Notes: generated from the letters alone by a model not told the origin. A DNA stretch of 64,000 nt from Gnetum montanum (GCA_015680685.1 MNCI01002977.1:129764-193763), one strand, 5' to 3'; positions 48,691-60,444 are shown, counted from the stretch's first letter. Made by a program: numbers and translations.

Positions 48691-50613
48691 ATGAACAACC
48701 TTGCTCATTATTTCGGATCTCCTCCTTCCAACTTAGTCGTGGGGGAGATGGTCGCCAATGCTAGTCATTCTAAGCCTCAATTTCCTTGTCTTTTTTGTTT
48801 TATATATTTTTGTTTTATACATTCTTCATCTTTACTTATTTGTTTTACACCATCATTAACATTTTTATTATTTCTTTCTCTATTACATTTTGTTTGAATT
48901 ACTCTCACTTATTGTATAATAAGTTCTCATGATGGTGGATTGTACTATAATGATGTTGATCGCTAATGTTTGGTTTTTACCTTGGACTTCTACTATTGAT
49001 GCTAAGATATGGTTTCTTTTGATAAAATACACAATGATTCCATGTCACCCATTCATTGGTACAACTCTATGGTCTCCTTTTATTTTGGAAATATGTTCTT
49101 CCTTTTTCTAAACAAACTTATTAATGAAATGGTGGCTTGGTATTCAACACATTTATGCTAGCTATTCTCTTGGGTACTTGGATGTTTTTCATAGGTTTTC
49201 CACCATTCCGCTCTTGACCAAATATCAGGAAGTTGAATGAATCGAATAAGTCTTTGCATGGTGTGGCTCTCACAAAAATAAATAAATAAATAAATAACTG
49301 GTGGGAATTCAAAGCACACCCCTTAGACACACTAAAAGAAAATGGGCTACAAGCACTAGTTATAGCACTGGAAAGTCATGTTACCCATGCCTAAGGGTTC
49401 CTTCCAACTAAGGTCCTTCCTCACTTCCTATTTCTTTATTGCTCTCTTTTTGGAATGGTGGTTGGTTTGTAGAAGCATTCTTGCTACTAAAGGAGGATAG
49501 CTTGGTCAAGTATGTTAATGCGAGGTCACTGGATGTGGTTACTTTAATTTGGATTTGGACCAAATTTTATTAAGTCACCTTAATCACACACTACACAAGG
49601 GACTTTACACAACCTTGATTTTGGGATTCCATTCCATTCCATTCTCTCTTTCCGTATTGCTTTTCATATTCCACCTCATTGCTGATTTTATGATTAGTCT
49701 ATATCTTGGTTGACGTATTGTTATTCCTTGATAAATTCTTGTGGGTAAGTTCTTAACCATTGTTTCCATATGATGTTCCTAGAGCCTACAGACTCTTTAG
49801 TTTATGGGTTTTTCAGGGCATCAAGGACATGAACCTACTTTGAGGAGGGCCTACTGGCATTCCTTTTTGTTGCAATTATTAAGTTCTTTCCCTTAAACAT
49901 TTCCTGCAATCAACTATTTCTTGTTTCACCCATCCATGACATCCATTTTTGTTTTATTGGCTTCACTATTGTTATCTCTCTTATCTTTCTTATTCTTTCA
50001 TTTTCCACCGTATTGCTACCGAAGGTTTGCTCTTAATCATGGGGTCTTGTCGCAAATTTTTCCATTTCATTACTTATCTCACCCCTACACCATGGGTAGT
50101 TATCAGTTACAAACCTCTAACCTAGTATTTTCCATACCCACAACCTAGCCAAGGTGCTTTATATTGAGGCAAGGTATCAATTACATTATATCTTATCTAT
50201 CCTTGCTAATTCGTGAGTGTGTTGTATGTGTAGATGGCAATCACATGAACAATGGACTAGGATAGGAGGGAGCACTCAAGATGGACTAGAGATGGAGTGT
50301 TTACCCAAGGAAAAAGCTTGATCATATGGCCATGACTGAACAATGGTGTGTACATTTTTTACATCAGCAACAACATGCCTCATTTTCTTTTCTCTCTCTC
50401 TCTTCAAGCTATCAATTGAGGGTCTAGATGTCATTTATGTATAGTGTTCACCATAATGGTTATGAACACCAATGCTATAATATGTTTGTCGATCTGTTCA
50501 CTTTGACTATATCATTCCATGTCACTGTCAGTTGTCATTCAGTTAATAATCTCATACCTTTCCAATATTTTGTAAGGAACTCAAGGATGATTTTTCATTC
50601 AGTTGTGGTGGTA
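48691..50613 (+). other. Element C 3' spacer without ORFX
   Basis: A GGGGGAGATGG tract (48740) follows pol. To about 50150 it aligns with the spacers of A and B. It then goes to the 3' LTR through ~460 bp unrelated to them, so the promoter-like module and ORFX are absent. No gene seen. Confidence 0.65.
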
Positions 50614-52821
50614 TGATGAGTCATGATATCAGACCCCCAATATCGGATCCCCAATATCAGGCCCTCGATATTGGGTATGCAATATTAGAGGTGCCAAAGT
50701 GATATCGAACATGCAATATTAGAGCTTATCTCGTCACCTATAAATAAGAGATGAGGGCACTTGATTTCGTAGTTAATTTTCTTAGTCCCTTAGCTGAACT
50801 CTTGCAATTTTCCCTTTCCAGAGTTAGAATTATTTCTGAGTGTTCGCAGTAGGAGTCATAAAGTGAATGGATCTTTATTTGAGCATTGTGTACCTGAGCA
50901 CACCTTACGTCTGAAAGTAAAGATGAACTTTGTGATAAACCTTGCAACATTCAGAATAGCTTAATTATTTCATTTAAATGTTATTTACTATTACTCGCTA
51001 CTCTTATTAGTTAATTAATGTTATCTTATTGAATTGTTAATTATCAACAAGTAAGCATACTTAGTACGACCACTTCAAGCATATGTGGAACACTTGGTAA
51101 TCCAATAATGACTAATGTTTGGTAATTGAAACACCACAAAATTTTGAGCTTAGCACTTCTCCAACAAGGATCGAGCTAAAGTCATGATGCTCCCCACCAT
51201 GACTGAAGCTTGATGGCCTTACGGACAGCTTCGAACGGAGTCGAACTGAATCGGAAATGGTCCCATGGGACCCACAGAAGACTACAGTGACATCTAGCAT
51301 CAAACCTGGCAAATCTTGAGCCCAAAAGACTTGTTTTTCACTAAGTATGCATCGTGTACGCCTAGCGTGTACACCTAGCGTGTGACTTCAAAGGTCACCC
51401 AAAATAGGCACTTCAGGGCAAGATTTTCACAAGGCATAAACTCTCAGAGACAAGGAAATTGTTAGGCATCATCATGGGCTCAAGAAAATTGAGTTTTGAC
51501 TTTGAAATCATGCATTTTGAAGCTCACACGCTGAGCATGTGCATCCTGCACGCCTAGCGTACACCAGTCAAAGCCTTTCGAAACCATGTCAGATCAAGTC
51601 CAAATGAGCCCAAATTCGACAGGCGGCATTCTCTTGATCCAAGGGAAAAATTCAAGATTTTCTATTGTAGCAGTATATTCATTTGTAAAGTTCAATTCTC
51701 TTGCGTTGGGCAAGTCTATACACTAAGTTCACACGCCCAACATGTACACGCTAGCATGCAGCACGCTGTACAGTTGTAATTCTCTTTGCACTTGGACAAT
51801 GTAGCCACATGTCACCCGACCTGAAATTATCTCACCCACGGCCACTCATACCCTTCTAGATTCGAATCCAATGCCCAAAAACCTCATAAAAAACCCTAAT
51901 TTTTCACTAGATTGGGGTTGGCAATTTTGGGCAAATGAGAGACAAAAAAAACTGAGGGCACTGAGAAAATCAAGGAGGAACCCCAAATGCTGGACTTCTA
52001 CCCTGTACGCTGAGTATACAGCCTTCACACTAAGCCTACAGTTTAAACCAGCTAACCATCACCCCTCCGCATCAATTGAGGCTCTTCGTCTGCCTTGTGT
52101 CAGATTCACAACTGTGTTCAGACTGGTGCATTGTAATCTCATTTTGCAATAAAGTTGTTTTCATTTCTAGTCAAGATTTGTTACAGTTCTCATCCATTTT
52201 TATTTGCCTCAGTATTTTTCTTTCTTTCTTTGTATGTTCATGTTCTGGTCAATGGTTATCATGCTGTTTACACATAACCTAGCATATTGCACATTGGTAT
52301 ATGTTGGGGAAATCCTTGTCTGATCCGCGTGCGGACCACCCAAGGTACTCTACCTTCGTCAGTTCCAGCTCACCCTCAAGCGAAGGTAGAGTCTTCTGTG
52401 CTCATCCACAAATCCCGCGGTGCTCGTGCCCTTCCAGCCTTGCATCGATGATTTCGAATAGCATAGTAATCCCAATAGTGTTACACTGGTTCAGGATGTG
52501 TATGAAGAGTGGGAATGGATGCTGGTGTTAGGACTAGTTAGAGCATAGTTGATTAGTTAAATTAAATTAGTTACTTGATTATTTCATTTCTCCATTCTAA
52601 GCACCAGGAACATAAAACATAAAAGAGCATAACAATCACATACCTCAAGTTTACTTAACCATATAATTATGCCATATAAGTAAGCTTGGGAAGATAACGA
52701 TTACCTAACCCATCCTTGTTTTGTGAAGGTGCATAAGCACGTAGTCCTTGGAGTTTGACCGAATCGCACGTGAATGCTCATATTCATATGGCTAAGCATA
52801 GGGGTACCTCGCCTCTCATCA
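50614..52821 (+). mobile_element. Element C 3' LTR, interrupted by a solo LTR
   Basis: TGATGAGTCATGATATCAG to CGCCTCTCATCA. Outer parts 50614-51126 and 52471-52821 align with the 5' LTR. The cassette of AATATC motifs is longer here than in the 5' LTR, accounting for most of the 28-bp length difference. Confidence 0.9.
51127..52465 (+). mobile_element. Family-G solo LTR (1339 bp)
   Basis: TGAAACACCACAAAATT to GAATAGCATA (terminal CA mutated to TA), flanked by a perfect 5-bp duplication GTAAT (51122-51126 and 52466-52470). Aligns with LTR 691-1967 including the TATA-like region near 51884. No internal domain remains, so it arose by LTR-LTR recombination. It defines the family-G LTR ends. Confidence 0.92.
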
Positions 52822-53219
52822 ACTATATCCGATGATCCACCAAGACCTAGACCTATCATTGAAACTTATATCAAAGAAAAAATTTATAGAAGACGATCAA
52901 GCAAGTTAAGATTAGGTCTTGATTTTTGTAATCTTAAGCATCGACAAATTGTTAAACAATGTCTTGACAAGAAGTACATTGGTGAAGTCTTTAAGATATA
53001 AGACCTAGTCTCAGAAAAAGGTAGAACATTTGACTAAGTAAATCTTCAAGGTAAGTTCCCTTCAATGTGGTCATGCCCATTCCAAATTAAAGACATCATT
53101 GGCCCCAATGTGTATAAGGTTGTTGATTTGCAAGGACATAGGTTACATAGAAATTTTAATGCATTTCATTTAAAGCATTTCTACCCAAGTGCCCCACTTG
53201 GACACCTAGTAGATTCTTA
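52822..53219 (+). pseudogene. Element F integrase C-terminal fragment
   Basis: Resumes the reading frame cut at 41564. After a charged stretch with KHRQIVKQCLDKKY, the segment FPSMWSCPFQIKDIIGPNVY and the following DLQGHRL..NAFHLKHFY block match the C-terminal domain of Ty3 integrases (consensus W.GPF.V......YxL.D..G). Ends at the stop near 53219. RT, RNase H and the integrase core are absent from F. Confidence 0.65.
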
Positions 53220-54560
53220 GTTACATATTTTCTTTCCCTTCACCATGCATTTCATTTGTATATAGTTGCATTTGCATATTTTCTTTGCATTTCCATCATT
53301 TCTTTCTTTGCATATTGTTTTGATTTTTTCTTTGCATATGATTTTAATAATCATTATGGTTTTTTGAGTTACTAGGCGTTGGGTCATCAGAGCATCATTG
53401 GAAAATAATGTTAGTATAATTCTTTATATAATATTTCTTATTACCCCCACATAAAATCTCTTTTATACTATATATTTCAATAATGCTTTAATCCTTCCTA
53501 GTCTTTTTCAAGGTTTTAGTTTCTTTAGTTATGTTGGATTATGGAGCATGAGATTTGTGCTAACTTATCATGTAATCATCATGATCATGTGAGTGTAGGA
53601 TAGGTGATGTTGGAGAATGATTAGCCATAATCACTAGGTGACCTTGGAAAATCCCATTTTCCCTCTCATAAGCCCTAGCCCTCAAGTGTGATGATCCATA
53701 GCTACCCTATGAACCACGAGGTGAAGTGTGTTCATTTCCACCTGAGGACCCTTAGCCACCTAGGAGACCTGCTATGATGCTATCAAATTGTAATTAAAGG
53801 CACATACACGAGGGCTGAATTGCACCATGGGCAAAGTTTTGAAAAGACTGTGTTCATTGGTAATGCAGCTAATTGGCTAGACACATGTTGGAATTCCTAT
53901 CTTAAGAATGAAGTACACCATGGGCAAAGTATTGTCAAAAAAAAAAAAAAGAAAAAAAAAAAGACAAAAGAGAATGAGGATTGTGTTCTTTGGTAGTGTG
54001 ATAAGTTCTTGAGTGTGATGGGGTCCAATAGCTATCCTAACCCTAACCTCCATTTCCCCTTTTGAACCTATTTTCACAAAAACAAAGGACAAATAATCCC
54101 TTTTCATTCATTTTCTTTCTCAATGTCAAAAATAAAAGTTCCAAGGAAAAATCCAAAAGTTGTGGCTAGCCACGATCTAACGTGAGCTTGTCCTCCTCAT
54201 TAAGTTTAGTATGGGTCTTGTGCTCAAAGTAGTCCACGTGCTATTGACTTTTACTTTGTAAGAAGATTGGGAATGAAATCATAATTATATTTTAATTACA
54301 TATAGATATATGTAGTCAAAATAATAGATTATATATTTGGATTTTAATTAAATAATATTGTGTGATTTGGGTGACCCGTGTCTAGTTCTCTCTTGATTAT
54401 ATGGTTATTTTAATCATATTTAGATCAGTATAGTTTACTTTCAAGTTTCAATTTGTCCATTTTATGATGTTTTAAATTCTTTATCTATTGCATTTCCTTT
54501 TAAAATTTTCATGGTTTTGCTCTCCCTACACTTGCATGCAATTAAAGTTTGGAGGCTAAG
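53220..54560 (+). other. Element F 3' non-coding region
   Basis: AT-rich, no gene. An imperfect duplication starts CACCATGGGCAAAGT at 53823 and 53920, the second followed by a long A-rich run. TTTGGAGGCTAAG just before 54561 may be the polypurine tract. Confidence 0.5.
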
Positions 54561-55871
54561 TGTTGATGTTAACACTTCCCATGCTCTCATGGGGCCATGA
54601 TTATCAATGCCTCTATTTCTCTCTCTTAATAACCACTATAAAAATTATGCAAGGGATGGTGATAGTGAACGTTACTTCCAAATATTTCACCAATCTCAAT
54701 TAATAATAGCATTCATGCCTTGGTCTCTGTTTAGATTGATATTCATGCCTTGAAACTGCCATTTTCCAATGCAACAACTGTTGGCAATTAACAAAAATAG
54801 CACAATGATAGAGATTTACGTTGATCTCAACAGGGGCATTATAAAATGACATGAAGGCATCTAGTGTTCTTTGCAAATGCATACTAAACATAATGTTGAC
54901 TGGTTACATAACTATTTTTCCAAGACATGGTGGGCACTTAAATTGGAGATTGTGGGTAGTAATGGCCAGGTGGTGGCCATTCATGGTGGGAAGTGCGATC
55001 ATTAGTGGTACACGTTACAAGAAGAACATGGAAGTAGTTACTTCATGAGTGTTATATGCATTCATGGTGGAAGATGTGTATGTTAATGATAGGCATTATG
55101 GGCACATGTTGTAATTACCAACATGGTAGAGATGTGGCTATAAAACATCGATCTCCCAAAGGGTGTGGGGGTGTGAGGGGGTACTCTTGCTATCAGTCTT
55201 GAGGGGTGGCTTCCTCTCAAGAGGCAGCAGTTTCCTCCTTTCTTTTCTTGTATTTTACAGGCTTCTAGCTAATCTTGAAGGAGGGTCCAAGGTAGGATCC
55301 GGCGGCTCAAAATCAGATCCTTAGGGTCTCTGCAATAGCATAGAAAGGTTCTTTCTCTCATTTTCTTTTGTCTATGGCAATGCAACCCATGTGCAGGATA
55401 GGAGACATATGATTTTCTTTGGGCCAGCAACTTATCTTGACAGTGCAAACGTGGCTGGATGGTCTTTCTCTCTACGACACTACACAAAAGGTGACAGAAA
55501 ACAACAAGCTTTGAGTGACCACGGTTACTGCCCCATGCAAACTACAGTAGGTAGTCTCTCTTTTTCTCTTTCCTCCTCCTCCTCACTCCCTCTTCCTCTC
55601 TATGGCAACAATGTTCTAGGTAGCGCACGTCGCTAGCAAAATGGCAAGACCAAGGAAAATTTATTTCTTTAGTTACTCATTGTATTTGAGATAATTATTT
55701 AATTTAAATTCTAGGTTTTTTTAGTTTATTATTTGCAAAAGGCCACATAGCCCTCTCCAGCTGATACTATTCCTAGGTTATCGTACCCATACGAGAGGCG
55801 CCCTAGGCAATAGTCTCCTAAAACAAGTTTTCTTTCCTAGTGTTGATGCGACCAAAATTTATGCATCAATA
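54561..55871 (+). mobile_element. Element F 3' LTR (about 1311 bp)
   Basis: TGTTGATGTTAACACTTCCC to TGCATCAATA. Contains about 650 bp (54665-55330) missing from the 5' LTR, including a TATA-like GGCTATAAAAC near 55138. Confidence 0.7.
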
Positions 55872-57889
55872 GTTCTAAATATCTCATCTATAATCCTTGC
55901 TTGAAAATCTAATTTTTTTAATGTGAAAACTATAAATAAACCTCTACTTCCTCTCATTCATCATAAGAAAGAGAAGTATATTTTCTCTATTTTCTTTATT
56001 TCTTATGGATTTGTCTCTATCTCTGAATTTCTTTAGATTCCTGCCATGGGTGATTTTTAGATTTTCAAACTTACTTTCAATTCCTATCACTCACTAAGGC
56101 CTTGAAACAATTTTTATGTTATATTTGTTATAACACTTGTGTGCCCACAAACATCACTACTGGCACACAACCCCGTTTTTTACTGGGTCATACTGTCATA
56201 AAAGTGTGGACTCCATTGTCAAGCATAAATTTGTCTCTTTTAATTGTTTATCCATCATATCTCCATCAACAATGACCACCATCCATGGCATGGACTACAT
56301 ATTAAAACATAATGGCATACTTTCTTCATTAGTATTGTGCCTATGGCTAGAGGATGGAATTAAAGCTTAACTATCTTACGATTTGCAAAATTGACATCAC
56401 AGGGCTACAATTGCCAAGATACAAGATCCAATTAACTGTAAATAATTGAGATAACTAGTCAATCATTACATTCATAATCGCGAATCACTGATGTTGGAAG
56501 TTTGGAAAATCTTTTTAACTGACCTGTCCTTGTTTTCCTTCCACGTTAGTTATCTAATGGGATGAATTTTCTCACAATGCATTTATTATTCATCCATCTT
56601 ATTTGTTCATTAATGAGGATTTTTTGTTCATATCCACTCTGCAATACATGTTCTACATAATTACATTAAGCTATGCAATATCATGTAATAGAGGTATGAA
56701 CAACAAATCAGTGTGATAGAAATGTGAATGCTTAAATGGATGTTGAATGTTAACACAAAAGATACATGCAATTGTATGGTTTATTTTGTTGATGAACTTA
56801 GCATGGATTCACTTAATAAAATTTCAAGAATTATGGTATATAAAGTTCAAGAGGCACACATGTATAATGTAAAACCAAACCAAGTTAAATATGATATCTA
56901 AAGTTTTTTTAAAAGGAGGTAAATTTGGTTTCTTTACAAATGAAATATGATTTCCCTTTGGTGGATAGGCTCCTAGAATGTTATAGATGAAATATTATTA
57001 TTTAGTATTACATGTTAGAGTCTTTTATGTCTAATGAGAAACATGATTTTTTCGTGTTGCCTTGCCAATTTGAGATTAAGCATGATCCTATAACATCATC
57101 ATGCTTTGACAATGATGGCTGAGAATTCTCTTGCTACATTTTAGTTCCTTATTTTACAATTTTTGTGGGTTTGGGTGGCAATGGTGGCTAATAATTCTCT
57201 TACTACATTTTAGTTCCCTAAGGGTCCTTTAGTTGCATTTTAATTTCCCTAATTTGTGGATATGGTTATATCATAATTATCTCCAAACCTTTATCTTTCA
57301 TGACCAACTTCTTGCTTAGTGGATTCATCTTTTATAGTCAAACAGTTAATCTAAGAGTTCATATGCTTTCTCTAAATTTTGATAGGTTGGTCAAGTGAAA
57401 ACACAATAAGTGCATAAAGAAGTTATCAATGTAAGCTTTATTGGAAAAGAAGTTGTACTAGTATATACTTCTCAACTAAGCAATTCCAGAGAGATACTCA
57501 TTAGCATTATCATCCTAACCTTGTCTAAAAAAATTGAGTTGGTTATTTTTCTAAATCATCATATATGACAATCTATTGCAATTAAATATTTGTTAGAGTG
57601 TTGTGGAGACAATATTACATAGCCTTATCAAATAGGGTCCCAAAAGTGTTATGGATGAAATATTATATAGTTTTACGAATAAGCTCTCTCTTGCATCCTT
57701 ATGAATGAAATTTTATTTATGCATTAGTTTCCTTATAATGTCATAGATAAGATATTATTTAAATTTACCCATCTATGATTAGTAATTAGCTTGTAGACCA
57801 AAACCAAAACCAAAATTATTTATCCTTACATGTGAGGTCCTTAAAGTTATACCAATCTAAAAATTTAACAAAGAGTAAGCTAATTTTCC
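55872..57889. other. Non-coding interval
   Basis: No gene recognised. A ~40-bp direct repeat with AATTCTCTTGCTACATTTTAG-like sequence occurs at 57112-57153 and 57179-57219. A degenerate motif around GTTATAGATGAAATATTATT recurs near 56975, 57643, 57697 and 57735. Confidence 0.45.
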
Positions 57890-58003
57890 AATGGTTGTTA
57901 TAATTTCGGCCACCAAGAAAATCCTTGGGATCATGTAATGGGTGTCCTCAGATCCAGCAAAGCATAAATCTCCATCTTAGATGAAAAAGTAACATTATAC
58001 TAT
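57890..58003 (-). pseudogene. Fragment of a second receptor-like protein gene (exon 1 scrap)
   Basis: Plus-strand blocks GATCCAGCAAAG, AATCTCCATCTTAGATG, AGTAACAT and GGATCATGT lie in the same order and spacing as in exon 1 of the receptor gene at about 34190-34320. On the minus strand one frame gives MEIYALLDL, matching MEIQALLDT of the intact exon, then a stop. It ends abruptly at 58003 where an element-F-type LTR start (TGTTGATGT) begins. Gene scrap, not functional. Confidence 0.65.
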
Positions 58004-58060
58004 TGTTGATGTCAACATCGCCCATGCTAGACACAAGGCCATAATCAACAACACCATTTT
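58004..58060 (+). mobile_element. Fragment of an element-F-family LTR 5' end
   Basis: TGTTGATGTCAACATCGCCCATGCT..GGCCATAATCAA matches the first ~50 bp of the F 3' LTR (TGTTGATGTTAACACTTCCC..GGCCATGATTATCAA), then diverges. It fixes the true start of that LTR family. Confidence 0.55.
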
Positions 58061-58412
58061 TATTTAATACTTCTAGCTTTTATTCTAGTTCTATTATCCT
58101 TCATCATAACATTTCAAGGCACATTTTCTAGAATTCTCTTTCTCCAATATTAGATACAACAATGGTTTTAAATTGTAAAAAGGAATATCCATGTTTTATT
58201 TTCCTACTTGCCAAAATTGAAATTTTCTTGTTAAAAAGCATGTGAATCATTAATTAAAGGCTTGAAGCATATGAATACATATACTTGCATTATAAATTTA
58301 TAATGGATAATATTTTGTATTTTTTTTTGCATAGGCTTTCTCATGAGTAATGATTTTCCTGTCTTGACATTAGAGCCTTGACATCTAATGAATTTTTATT
58401 TTCTGTCTGCTA
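58061..58412. other. Non-coding interval before element D
   Basis: AT-rich with no gene or LTR end I can identify. It may be degraded sequence of the F-type LTR. Confidence 0.35.
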
Positions 58413-60231
58413 TGACATCAGGTATGCAATGTTCAGGCTACAACGTCGCATATGCAACATTAAGGCCTAGATGCAACATCAAGGTATATACCTTGGCCTA
58501 TAAATACAACACCTGGGCTCCCATTTTGAGTTAGTTTTCAAGTTAGTTTTTGGTTTCTTTTCTTTAAAGTTTATTATTCCCAGTGCATGCTTGCAGTGTG
58601 ATGTTTGTAATCATACGACACCTTTGTTCGAGTGTGATGTACTTAGAGACATTACATGACTGGCAATAAAGATCGAGATTACTCTTATCATTGCAGCATC
58701 CACTTAGATTATTATTACCTTTAATTGTTAATTATTTACTACTTTCTTTAGTTAAATGTTTTCCTTTATTGCTATTTACTATTCCTATTATTAAGTGGAA
58801 TGCATACGCCTTAATCACGAGTGTTTAAGTGGAAGTACTTGGTAACCCAAAAGTGTATTGTTTAGCACACCTAGTGACATAAGATTGGCCATCCTAGAAG
58901 TAGTCTCACAAAGTCTAAGACGTATATGGACGATTAAGGGTGGATACTCATCGCACATAGGCTAGTTAGATTTTACTTTCCATTGTCCATTAGTTCAATT
59001 ACTTTACCTTTTTATCATCATTAGGAGTAGCGTAAAATTAGAAACAACATCATATGCCTCACTTTGAACTAAACCATACATGACAAAGCTACCACTAGTT
59101 CAAGTGGGAAGACAATAAACTGCGATCAAAGCATAACGATCTAGATACCAAAACTAGTCCCATCCATAGAATTTGACCAGATCATGCATGAACACTTGTG
59201 ATTCATATGGTTGAGTGTAGGGGTACCTTGCCGTTCATCATTGGCACCGTTGCCGAATATGGTGCTAGTTATCTAGATTAGTTATATCATACACTATCAC
59301 TATAGAAGGTATTAATGATAAATCTTTTAGAAAATATTAAATCACACACATGGTAACCAACAACAATGTCTCTCCCACATGGAAATGACAATGCACTGTA
59401 TAGTGAACACATTAATTGGAGAACTAACAAGATATACAATGAAGAAGATTGGAGTGATCAACCTTATGCAGGGGTTTCTTATGATCATGACCACCCTGAT
59501 GACACTCAAAGACTACATTCACTTAAGGCAAACAATCTTAGAGGATATGACATAGGTCCTAGACTAGGGGAGTCCTCAAGGCCTAAGACCTCCTCAAAAC
59601 TAAGAAACAATAAATTAAGGGACCCCGAGGAACACCATAGAAGCCATGGTAATACTTTTCATTCCTCATCCTCCTCTTTTACTTCAATGTCTAGTTCTGA
59701 TGAAGATGAACGTAGGTATAGAGGTAGAACTCCATTAAAGGGTCGAACTAAAAATCAAAATTGAATCCACAAGAAAGGTCAAAGACAACATCATCACAAT
59801 AAAATGAATAAAGATAGGTGTTTCCCTCATAATTTGTTTAATTATGATGAACCCTTGATAGCCACTAAGAGCCCAATGCATATCACATAGGCAGTTAATG
59901 TATCTTGCAAGCATCAGAAAAAGAGTTGTCTACTTAAGCTTGACATGAATAACATTCTAAAATTTGTAGGAGGCTATGATTTAGATCTGCAACATCATTT
60001 ACAAGCCTTCCATGATGCCAATGCTAACTATAACATTGAAAGTGGATAGAAAAATATTAAGCTCTTTCCTAGGACACTAATTGATAAAGCCAAAATGTGG
60101 TATAGATCATTAAGACCAAACTCAATCCGACGATGGTCTACAATGCTAGAACTTTTTAATGAAAGATACCAAACCTAAAAAGAGTGTCCAATTTGAGGAG
60201 ACAAATCCAAGAGTGAAAACAAGAAAAATAT
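58413..60231 (+). mobile_element. Element D: Athila/Tat-like Ty3 element, left part, interrupted by E
   Basis: LTR about 58413-59240 (start uncertain, end CCGTTCATCA), TATAAATA at 58499-58506, primer-binding site TTGGCACCGTTGCCGAAT at 59241-59258, then gag. Its remaining parts lie beyond element E, outside the window. Confidence 0.7.
59366..60231 (+). pseudogene. gag: Element D gag, 5' part, cut by element E
   Basis: Starts MSLPHGNDNALYSEHIN; 132 clean codons, then stops. The Ser-rich stretch HSSSSSFTSMSSSDEDE corresponds to the charged linker in the other copies. It then rejoins the family capsid block (LDMNNILKFVGGYD, QAFHDAN, IKLFPRTLIDKAKMWYRSL). It lacks the HPDEY..DFTFIL N-terminal domain of A, B, C and E, so D is a separate subfamily. 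Interrupted at 60231. Confidence 0.65.
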
Positions 60232-60240
60232 TGATGGGAC

Positions 60241-60350
60241 GCGATATCGCATGGGCCACGATATCACGTTCGCTGCGATATCGCATGGGCCACGATATCA
60301 TGTTCGCCGCGATATCGCATCCCCCATCATATCGTGTACGTGATATCACA
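60241..60350. repeat. 34-bp U3 cassette array with GCGATATCGC palindromes
   Basis: Units 60241-60274, 60275-60308 and 60309-60341, plus a partial. Each starts with the perfect palindrome GCGATATCGC and has a second GATATC or ATATCG half-way. The array ends about 15-25 bp before TATAAATA. Confidence 0.9.
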
Positions 60351-60444
60351 GTGCATCATCAAATCTATAAATATGAGGTGGCTCTCCCTTGTTTCTCATC
60401 CTAAGCTTAGACCATAGTGAAACTCTGGAAGTTTGATCCCTCCA

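Larger units (their letters stand above)
41565..52821 (+). mobile_element. Element C: Athila/Tat-like Ty3 retrotransposon nested in F
   Basis: LTRs 41565-42400 and 50614-52821, primer-binding site, gag, pol and a ~1.9-kb 3' spacer. Flanks GCTAT (41560-41564) and ACTAT (52822-52826) form a target-site duplication with one change. It lacks ORFX. Its 3' LTR carries a nested family-G solo LTR; without that insert and its duplicated 5 bp the LTR is 864 bp. Confidence 0.9.
37830..55871 (+). mobile_element. Element F: non-autonomous Ty3 retrotransposon (Gag-protease, no RT), host of nested C
   Basis: LTRs 37830-38485 and 54561-55871 (start TGTTGATGTTAACA, end near GCATCAA(C/T)A), gag and protease at 39117-41564, then only an integrase C-terminal fragment at 52822-53219. 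Element C interrupts it at 41565-52821; the reading frame is continuous across the insertion after removing C and one 5-bp repeat. I could not find matching 5-mers at its outer ends. Confidence 0.75.

Noticed and set aside
56137-56370. Possible further receptor-gene fragment around TGGACTCCATTGTCAA (56207)
   Set aside because: Only about 12 bp agree with exon 1 and flanking sequence does not align.
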